Below are positions 6,081 to 11,300 of a stretch of DNA of 11,300 nt, piece after piece. Under the pieces are notes generated by a model. It saw only the letters and a list, made by a program, of their open reading frames with translations, was not told the DNA's origin and searched no databases. Numbering within the stretch: position 1 is the stretch's first letter; each line of letters opens with the position of its first letter. The DNA comes from Desulfocapsa sp. (lineage in GTDB: Bacteria; Desulfobacterota; Desulfobulbia; Desulfobulbales; Desulfocapsaceae). The stretch spans positions 1 through 11,300 of the forward strand of contig JAOZLI010000057.1 of assembly GCA_029934915.1 (NCBI GenBank). The letters are read 5' to 3'. Made by a program: the position numbers and the translations under genes.

Positions 6081-6593
6081 CTACTTACCATAATTCCCTT
6101 TTTGTTTCCAGACCCATGGTGCCACAGGGTTCTTTTCACGCCACAAACCAAGGCGTTCCTGACGAGCCTGTTGCTCATACCCTTTCCATTTCTGACAGAT
6201 GGCTACCTTGCAATAATAAACATGAACCCAGGCATATCCGCTTTTAACCAGCTCTTCATTTACAAGTAACCCGTTATCCAGCCTGACCAGAGCCACCATC
6301 CTTCCATAAGCGTCCCAATCTTTCACCTCAAGTGTTATGGTTTTCTTGTGCAGAAGCCTGCGAGTTTCTTTTTTTGCAGCCTTTGAATACGGTTGCCGAT
6401 ACTCTGGAGTGTCAATTCCCCAGAGTCTTACCGTAATCTTTTTGTTCCCGATATTGACCTCAATTGAGTCTCCATCGATAACCTTTACAACTTGAGCGGA
6501 TTTATAGCTCTGCGCTGCTGAGCTACTACAAAAGCAACAGAAGCAAAGCGTACAAAACAATGTCATTTTAGCTACGATCACACCTTTCACCAA
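6081..6593 (-). CDS. Secreted thermonuclease-like protein (SNase domain)
   Basis: The product is a staphylococcal-nuclease homolog that should hydrolyse DNA and RNA with Ca2+, outside the cytoplasm. A cysteine-rich hydrophobic signal region (about 10-22; Cys14, 17, 19, 20, 22) ends near SAA/QS (27/28). In the SNase fold (33-152) the catalytic set is complete: Asp42 in IDGDS, Arg56 and Asp61 in RLWGIDTPE, Glu64, and Arg98 in YGRMVA. These match Asp21, Arg35, Asp40, Glu43 and Arg87 of the archetype. Cys128 and Cys133 could form a disulfide. The reported start is a TTG at 6593. GTG at 6590 and ATG at 6566 are alternatives, and the upstream ones give the signal peptide its lysines. The gene is transcribed divergently from the cNMP-binding gene and lies 133 bases upstream of the lipoprotein gene. 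Confidence 0.9.
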   Translation of the reverse strand: MVKGVIVAKMTLFCTLCFCCFCSSSAAQSYKSAQVVKVIDGDSIEVNIGNKKITVRLWGIDTPEYRQPYSKAAKKETRRLLHKKTITLEVKDWDAYGRMVALVRLDNGLLVNEELVKSGYAWVHVYYCKVAICQKWKGYEQQARQERLGLWREKNPVAPWVWKQKGNYGK

Positions 6594-6622
6594 TATTTAG
6601 TTTTTTAATTACTGCCAATAGC

Positions 6623-6631
6623 ATTATAACA
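6623..6631 (-). promoter_or_regulatory. Extended -10 promoter for the thermonuclease gene
   Basis: On the minus strand the sequence reads TGTTATAAT, a perfect extended -10 (TGn plus consensus TATAAT). It lies 29 bases before the TTG start codon. There is no good -35 at 17 bases (ATTTTT), which fits an extended -10 promoter. The predicted transcript start is near 6616. Confidence 0.55.
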
Positions 6632-6756
6632 CTATTTCTTTTTAAAAAAATTCGAAAGCAACTTGTTATTTCTTCTCAGCTTATGATAGGCTAATTATGT
6701 AGAAGTATATATTATTGGTGGATCTGTAAAAACCTTTTCAAATTGTTTTTTTTTAC

Positions 6757-6770
6757 GGCACTATCATTGT
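6757..6770 (+). promoter_or_regulatory. Weak sigma-54-like -24/-12 element upstream of the cNMP-binding gene
   Basis: GGCAC (6757-6761) and TTGT (6767-6770) have -24/-12 spacing close to the TGGCAC-N5-TTGC consensus. The invariant GC at -12 reads GT, and the base before GG is C. The start codon at 6792 would leave a leader of only about 10 bases. This is included because a sigma-54 activator gene lies downstream and autoregulation is common. A sigma-70 promoter further upstream is equally possible. Confidence 0.2.
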
Positions 6771-6791
6771 TGCCATACGCAAAAGAACCTT

Positions 6792-7289
6792 ATGAAAAAC
6801 GATAAAGACAAACTCTCCGATTCGGAAGAAAAGACACGAGATTTCCTTATTTCCATGCCTTTATTCGATAGTTTTAATGTCGAGGAATTAAAAATTCTTG
6901 CCAAACATATGAGCTATATCCAGTTGCAACGTGGAGAATTTCTTTTCGTTGAGGGGGACAAGGGAGATTTTATGGGCTTTGTCGTCCAGGGTATTTTGGA
7001 AGTTTTGAAAAAATCGGCTCTTGGTGAAAATATAATTATTGCACGACTGGCACGAGGAAGCTCCATTGGAGAAATGGCGCTCATTGATAAATCGCCACGA
7101 TCCGCATCGGTGGTCTGCAGACAAGCAACCCTCATGCTGACGTTAACAAGTAAAGGTTTTGATCGCCTTACAGAGACATCGCCAACAACCGGAGTGAAGT
7201 TTATTCAAAAGATTTCAAGGCTGTTAAGTCTTAATATGCGTCGAACCTCAAGTAAACTTGCCGACCTGCTGCACAACCACTCAGGATAA
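6792..7289 (+). CDS. Stand-alone cyclic-nucleotide-binding domain protein
   Basis: The 165-residue product consists almost entirely of a CAP_ED/cNMP-binding beta-barrel (about 20-135) flanked by helices, with no DNA-binding domain. Family motifs are MPLFDSFNVEEL (22-33), the glycine-rich turn QGILEV (66-71), and the phosphate-binding cassette IGEMALIDKSPRSASV (92-107). That cassette contains Glu94 and Arg103-Ser104, equivalent to Glu72 and Arg82-Ser83 of E. coli CRP, so cyclic nucleotide binding is plausible. The C-terminal helix (135-160) would normally lead into a winged helix, but the protein ends there. It lies 21 bases upstream of a sigma-54 activator without a receiver domain, almost certainly in one operon. 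It may be that activator's sensor. The ATG start has only a weak purine-rich stretch upstream. Confidence 0.88.
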   Translation: MKNDKDKLSDSEEKTRDFLISMPLFDSFNVEELKILAKHMSYIQLQRGEFLFVEGDKGDFMGFVVQGILEVLKKSALGENIIIARLARGSSIGEMALIDKSPRSASVVCRQATLMLTLTSKGFDRLTETSPTTGVKFIQKISRLLSLNMRRTSSKLADLLHNHSG

Positions 7290-7310
7290 GAATATTACAA
7301 AGAATATCAT

Positions 7311-8423
7311 ATGTCTGTAGCTCCAAACAACTCTATCGCAGCAATTAAGCACACAATTTTCCATGGCATTATTGGTGAAACGACCATAATGCAGAATCTT
7401 TTTGAGCTCATCAGGAAAATTTCAGCAGATGATTTTGCAACGGTTCTTGTACGGGGAGAATCAGGAACCGGCAAAGAACTGGTAGCCAAAGCCATCCATC
7501 GACACTCCAGCCGAAGGGATAAACATTTTGTCCCGGTAAATTGTGCAGCAATCCCGGACGACCTGCTTGAAAGTGAACTTTTCGGGTACACTAAAGGTGC
7601 TTTTACGGGTGCAGCCAGCAATAAGATTGGACGCATCCAGCACGCCGATGGCGGTACACTTTTTCTCGATGAAATTGGAGACATGAAGCCAACACTGCAG
7701 GCCAAGCTCTTACGCGTACTGCAAGAAAAAGAATTCGAACCCGTTGGTGCGCTCAAGGCAACATCAGTTGATATCCGTGTTGTTGCAGCCACCCATTGTG
7801 ACCTTGAGCAACTGGTGTCAGAAGGGACGTTTAGAGAAGATTTGTATTATCGTCTCTCGGTTATTCCTCTACAGATCCCGCCCTTAAAAGATCGTAAAGC
7901 GGATATCCCCATACTTCTTGAGTCCTTTCTCGAACACCACGCGACAGAAAGAAAACGTGAAAAATTCAGTATCCCGCAACATGTAATGGCAGCTCTGCTC
8001 ACCTATAACTGGAGAGGAAATGTTCGAGAACTTGAAAATCTTGTTCAGCAGTTATCTATTCTTTGCACCGGCAAAGAAATTCAGCTGGAAGATCTTCCGG
8101 AACGAATCACCGAAGAGTTTAACCCGGAGGATGTCGATCAGGAATTAATAGACTCGATACTGACTGCGACTCCAATCATTACAAATAAAGCATCTGCAGC
8201 TCCCGCCCAAGCACGGGATGTGGCCATTGAAACTGAAAACATCTGGGAAGAAGGACAGGTGGATTTCAAGGAACTAATCAATGATTACGAATCCCAGCTG
8301 ATTATCAAGGCCATGAAAATGACCAAAGGGAATAAAAAAGAAGCAGCAAAACTCCTGAACCTCAAACGAACAACACTTCTGGAAAAGATTAAGAAGAAGG
8401 GACTCCAGGGGAAGTGGGAATAA
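7311..8423 (+). CDS. Sigma-54-dependent activator lacking an N-terminal regulatory domain
   Basis: The 370-residue product is a bacterial enhancer-binding protein that remodels sigma-54 RNA polymerase using ATP. The AAA+ domain starts almost at the N terminus: FHGIIGET (17-24), Walker A GESGTGKE (49-56), sigma-54-contacting loop [15 protein letters not shown] (87-101), Walker B GGTLFLDE (114-121), arginine-finger region FREDLYYRL (174-182) and sensor 2 NWRGNVREL (233-241). A linker (about 265-320) precedes a Fis-type helix-turn-helix (338-363). A typical NtrC-class protein has 440-500 residues with a receiver, PAS or GAF domain in front. None is present here, and only about 18 residues precede the AAA+ core. 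The neighbouring cNMP-binding protein may supply the input in trans. The target genes are unknown. Confidence 0.95.
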   Translation: MSVAPNNSIAAIKHTIFHGIIGETTIMQNLFELIRKISADDFATVLVRGESGTGKELVAKAIHRHSSRRDKHFVPVNCAAIPDDLLESELFGYTKGAFTGAASNKIGRIQHADGGTLFLDEIGDMKPTLQAKLLRVLQEKEFEPVGALKATSVDIRVVAATHCDLEQLVSEGTFREDLYYRLSVIPLQIPPLKDRKADIPILLESFLEHHATERKREKFSIPQHVMAALLTYNWRGNVRELENLVQQLSILCTGKEIQLEDLPERITEEFNPEDVDQELIDSILTATPIITNKASAAPAQARDVAIETENIWEEGQVDFKELINDYESQLIIKAMKMTKGNKKEAAKLLNLKRTTLLEKIKKKGLQGKWE

Positions 8424-8431
8424 AATAAGGC

Positions 8432-8467
8432 AAAAAAAAAGACCTCGCTGAAGGCGAAGTCTTTTTT
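8432..8467. terminator. Bidirectional intrinsic terminator
   Basis: GACCTCGC (8441-8448) pairs with GCGAAGTC (8454-8461) in 7 of 8 positions around a 5-base loop. Nine A precede the stem and six T follow it, so it can stop transcription from both the sigma-54 activator gene (+) and the convergent cold-shock gene (-). Confidence 0.88.
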
Positions 8468-8486
8468 CTATTGTCAAAGACAGGAC

Positions 8487-8687
8487 TTACTGCTTGACAA
8501 CATTCTCTGCTGCTGGTCCTTTAGGTCCATCAACAATATCAAAGGTCACGTGTGCGCCTTCGTCGAGGGATTTGAAACCGTCACCCTGAATTGCTGAATG
8601 ATGAACGAATACATCCTTTCCACCATTTTCTTCAATAAAACCAAAACCTTTTGCATCGTTAAACCACTTAACTGTTCCTTCAGCCAT
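8487..8687 (-). CDS. Cold-shock domain protein (CspA family)
   Basis: The 66-residue product is a complete single cold-shock OB fold. It has the opening [11 protein letters not shown] (4-14), RNP1 KGFGFIE (13-19) and RNP2 VFVHHSAI (26-33), the aromatic and basic surfaces that bind single-stranded RNA and DNA. The usual role is that of an RNA chaperone in the cytoplasm. The length is normal for the family. The ATG start follows AAGGAG at 9 bases spacing, the strongest ribosome site of the larger genes. The gene stands alone, convergent with the sigma-54 activator. Whether it is cold-induced or constitutive cannot be told from the sequence. Confidence 0.97.
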   Translation of the reverse strand: MAEGTVKWFNDAKGFGFIEENGGKDVFVHHSAIQGDGFKSLDEGAHVTFDIVDGPKGPAAENVVKQ

Positions 8688-8752
8688 TGTGTACTACTCC
8701 TTTGTACCAGATTCTATTAAGAACCTTTTTTGTTATAAAGCCGGATCATCTT

Positions 8753-8782
8753 AATATTCCCCGGTAACTATCTTGTTGCCAA
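8753..8782 (-). promoter_or_regulatory. Candidate promoter of the cold-shock gene
   Basis: On the minus strand a TTGGCA (8777-8782) is followed, 18 bases on, by AATATT (8753-8758). This would give a leader of roughly 60 bases before the ATG. The -10 matches the consensus poorly, so the call is tentative. Confidence 0.3.
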
Positions 8783-9127
8783 AATTGATTTAATACTCTT
8801 ACGCTATGGACTGACACACCGTGTGGATATTCATTTACCCCACAGCGGATCCCGTCTTTTTAAGCAATCACCCTATTCCAATGCAGTCCAGGCACTGGTT
8901 ATGCCTATCAAACACATACTATTATCCTGTAGCCTTCAGGTCGTCAACAAATAACTTTACGATAGTGAATGATGAACAGATAAAAGAACTCAGGCGGGAA
9001 AAGGTGAAAGAACATGCTCCTGCTTTAGCTATAATCTAAGCAAACAATGAATACTACTCCCATAAGATCTGTTTTGCAAGTAAAAAAAACACCATACTAG
9101 CAATTAATCGAAAAAACAATTTTCCCA
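8783..9127. other. Intergenic stretch with no convincing gene
   Basis: A 72-codon + strand frame (8821-9039) opens with GTG, has no ribosome site, and over its first 48 codons does not read like a protein family. Its last 24 codons are treated separately as a possible transposase remnant. Two T-rich runs on the minus strand follow the kinase stop codon, but no GC-rich hairpin is present, so no terminator is called. Confidence 0.4.
8965..9039 (+). pseudogene. Possible remnant of an IS21-type transposase N terminus
   Basis: A frame beginning at GTG encodes VNDEQIKELRREK and then VKEHAPALAII before a stop. From memory, this resembles the first helix of IstA-type transposases, which often begin with a phrase like M-V-x-E-Q-x-x-E-L. 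No continuation (catalytic domain or IstB) is present in any frame downstream, and no inverted repeats were found. It could equally be chance. Confidence 0.15.
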
Positions 9128-11300
9128 TTACAAAGAGGCCGCCAGGACACGACGAAGCTCATCAAGATCAAAAGGTTTCCCAACGGCTCCACAAAACCCA
9201 TATTTTTCATAATTCGCCATAACCGGATCATTTGAATACCCACTGGCAACGATCATCTTCACCTGATCGTCAATCTTCAATAGCTGTTCAGCTGCTTCCT
9301 GCCCGCCCATTCCACCAGGGATGGTTAGATCCATTATCACTAAATCCACTGACCGCCCCTGTTCTTTCAACTCCTGATATCTGCTAATCGCCTCCTCACC
9401 ACTGCTTACTAGAACAGCTTCATGGCCAAGAATGGCGAGTTGCGATTTCAGCACATCCAGTATCAACTGCTCATCATCCATTACCATGATTCTGGCGGCC
9501 TTTACCGGTATTGCAATCTCATCCTTTTCCGTCAAATCCTTCTCTGTTGATCGAATGGCTGGAAGAGATAAAGTAAAGGTACTTCCTTTTCCCGGGATGG
9601 AATCCACGGTGAGGTACCCATGATGCTTGCTGACAATGGAATGTGATATGGCAAGCCCTAGCCCACTGCCTTCATGCTTTGTGGTAAAATAGGGATCAAA
9701 AATTTTATCAGCAATCTCTTGTGGTATGCCAATGCCTGTATCCTTGATTGTGACACGTACATAATCAGCAGCACCTCCTCCTGGCAGATCTCCGACATTT
9801 CCCTGAGTAATATTAGAACACCGTATTGTTATGGTTCCCCCTTCGGGCATGGCATGCTTAGCATTAATAATTATATTTTGAATAACCTGACTAATCTGGC
9901 CACCATCCACATCGCTTATCCATAAATCATCCGGAAAATAGTACTCACATAAAACGTTACTTCCATGGAGCACAAAATCAGCAGATTCAGAGATCAGTTC
10001 CTCCAGAGAAGTCTCTTCTTTAACCGGTTCCCCACCTTTAGAAAAAGTAAGCAACTGACCTGTCAGTTTCGTTGCCCGTTTTATTGCCTTTTTAGCGCTG
10101 GAAAGGAGTGATTTTGTTTCAACATCCTTATTTGCAATGCGATAATCAACCAACTCGATGTTTCCAAGAATGGCGGATAAAATATTATTAAAATCATGTG
10201 CAATCCCACCTGCCAGAACACCAACAGACTCCAGCTTCTTCATCTTGAGCAGTTCTTCCTCGATCTTTTTCTCGCTCGAGACATCCCTGAAGACCAGAAC
10301 CGCACCGATAATATTTTGTTCACGATCTCTGATGGGTGCACCACTGTTTGCAACATGCCTCCGAATTCCATTTTTGGCAATGAGGATAGAATCCCCTGTA
10401 AAACCTGTTACATCATCGGATGCCAAAATCCTTGTTATTGGGCTCTGGCAGGGCTGCCCACTTTTTTCAGCTATAACATAAAAGACTTCGTCTACCTGTT
10501 TCCCCTGCGCTTCACCATTTTCCCATCCAGTAAGTTGTTCTGCCACAGGATTTAACAAAACGACGGTTCCTTTGGTGTCAGTCGTTATTACACCATCACC
10601 AATGCTCTGCAGGGTAACAGCAAGGCGTTCCTGCTCAGCACGTAACTCGCTCAACATTCGTTGACGACCCTCAACCATATTATTAGCTGAAGATGCCAGA
10701 GATTTAAATTCAGAGAACGAAACCTTATCCGGATGAATTTTCATATTTTCAACAGCGGACCGTGCAAAGAAATCAAGAAAAAGCGAGAGATTTTTTTGAA
10801 TTTTGCCTGCAAACCACCAGCAGAGCAGCGTAGATACAAAAAGAAAAAAGCAAAGAACCAGAACAACCTTCAGGACAATGCCACGAATGGACTTTTTGAG
10901 AATCTCCTGTTGACGAGCGATTTCATTCTCTATGAAATCAACGTAAATACCGGTACCGATATACCATTCCCACTCAGAAATCGATGCACTATAGCTTATT
11001 TTAGGATCGGGCCGGTTTCCCTTTAGCTTTGGCATTACATATTCAACAAAGCCACCGCCTTGTTGAGCATTGCTGATGAGTTCCTGCAGGATTTTAACAC
11101 CATTGGGATCTGTAATATCCCACATATTTTTTCCTTTGGCTGGCCCTGACAGAGAAATACCCTTCCATGTCCCTGCAAAAATATAACGATCATCGCCAAA
11201 GGTGGTATTTTCCAACCAATCAATAATTTCTCCTTTGATTATTTGTTCTTCGACATCCAGATATTTACCGGTGCCAATCACCCAATCCAGAGGCTCAAAA
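9128..11300 (-). CDS. Hybrid sensor histidine kinase, Cache-TM-PAS-HisKA-HATPase-REC (N terminus cut by window edge)
   Basis: The frame stays open to the right edge, so the start lies outside the window; the GTG at 11281 is not the start. Numbering from that GTG, residues 1-118 are an extracytoplasmic Cache-type sensor with repeated phrases (WVIGTGKYLD at the edge, WYIGTGIYVD at 106-115). One membrane span (about 135-157) and a degenerate HAMP-like linker follow. Next come a PAS domain (about 219-335), HisKA with phospho-acceptor His362 (GGIAHDFNN), and a HATPase with Asn473, DTGIG (514-518) and GSGLGL (538-543). A C-terminal receiver has Asp602/603, phospho-acceptor Asp651, Ser680 and Lys702. 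It should sense a periplasmic small molecule and autophosphorylate. The attached receiver suggests a phosphorelay or internal control. No partner regulator is visible. Confidence 0.93.
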   Translation of the reverse strand, partial: FEPLDWVIGTGKYLDVEEQIIKGEIIDWLENTTFGDDRYIFAGTWKGISLSGPAKGKNMWDITDPNGVKILQELISNAQQGGGFVEYVMPKLKGNRPDPKISYSASISEWEWYIGTGIYVDFIENEIARQQEILKKSIRGIVLKVVLVLCFFLFVSTLLCWWFAGKIQKNLSLFLDFFARSAVENMKIHPDKVSFSEFKSLASSANNMVEGRQRMLSELRAEQERLAVTLQSIGDGVITTDTKGTVVLLNPVAEQLTGWENGEAQGKQVDEVFYVIAEKSGQPCQSPITRILASDDVTGFTGDSILIAKNGIRRHVANSGAPIRDREQNIIGAVLVFRDVSSEKKIEEELLKMKKLESVGVLAGGIAHDFNNILSAILGNIELVDYRIANKDVETKSLLSSAKKAIKRATKLTGQLLTFSKGGEPVKEETSLEELISESADFVLHGSNVLCEYYFPDDLWISDVDGGQISQVIQNIIINAKHAMPEGGTITIRCSNITQGNVGDLPGGGAADYVRVTIKDTGIGIPQEIADKIFDPYFTTKHEGSGLGLAISHSIVSKHHGYLTVDSIPGKGSTFTLSLPAIRSTEKDLTEKDEIAIPVKAARIMVMDDEQLILDVLKSQLAILGHEAVLVSSGEEAISRYQELKEQGRSVDLVIMDLTIPGGMGGQEAAEQLLKIDDQVKMIVASGYSNDPVMANYEKYGFCGAVGKPFDLDELRRVLAASL

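Noticed and set aside
6682..6687. TATGAT as the -10 of the cNMP-binding gene
   Set aside because: No -35 was found at 16-18 bases, and it lies more than 100 bases from the start codon.
7307..7792. 161-codon minus-strand frame inside the sigma-54 activator
   Set aside because: It is antisense to a well-conserved AAA+ domain and its Ser-rich composition is typical of a shadow frame.
8821..8964. First 48 codons of a + strand frame starting with GTG
   Set aside because: It has no ribosome site, no domain and no coding-like composition; only the last part was kept, as a weak transposase remnant.

Overview
This window is chromosomal DNA of moderate to low GC, with densely packed genes. It most resembles a Gram-negative anaerobe of the Desulfobacterota, possibly a Desulfobulbales-type sulfate reducer. 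That placement is an inference from four things: an FmdE-family protein, a CobO corrinoid adenosyltransferase, sigma-54 activator and hybrid-kinase signalling genes, and a fused HisH-HisF enzyme. There is no rRNA, tRNA, CRISPR array, complete insertion sequence or phage module.

Left part (1-3142). A roughly 420-base AT-rich stretch with no recognisable gene leads into a 39-codon single-span membrane microprotein on the + strand (421-540), which has a strong Shine-Dalgarno. All larger genes from 681 to 5947 are on the minus strand. They are hisHF (a fused imidazole glycerol phosphate synthase resembling eukaryotic HIS7), then, further upstream on the same strand, an FmdE protein with a C-terminal zinc ribbon. 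A strong interrupted stem-loop lies in the gap between these two genes.

Middle part (3143-6593). Three minus-strand genes overlap end to start and look translationally coupled. In transcription order they are a lipoprotein alpha/beta hydrolase (DUF900-like), a membrane-anchored DUF4105 protein with a putative thiol nucleophile, and a short CobO. A 17-base imperfect palindrome lies just upstream of this set. Further upstream is a separate secreted thermonuclease-like gene with an extended -10 promoter.

Right part (6792-11300). A stand-alone cyclic-nucleotide-binding protein and a sigma-54 activator without a receiver domain form a + strand pair. They may be a sensor and activator split into two polypeptides. 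A bidirectional terminator separates them from a convergent cold-shock gene. After about 440 bases without a convincing gene comes a hybrid histidine kinase (Cache-TM-PAS-HisKA-HATPase-receiver) whose N terminus runs off the right edge.

The features most likely to be undescribed are the coupled lipoprotein/DUF4105/CobO set, the cNMP-sensor plus receiver-less activator pair, and the microprotein. I see no clear defence island or other complete new system. Functional links beyond family assignment are inference.
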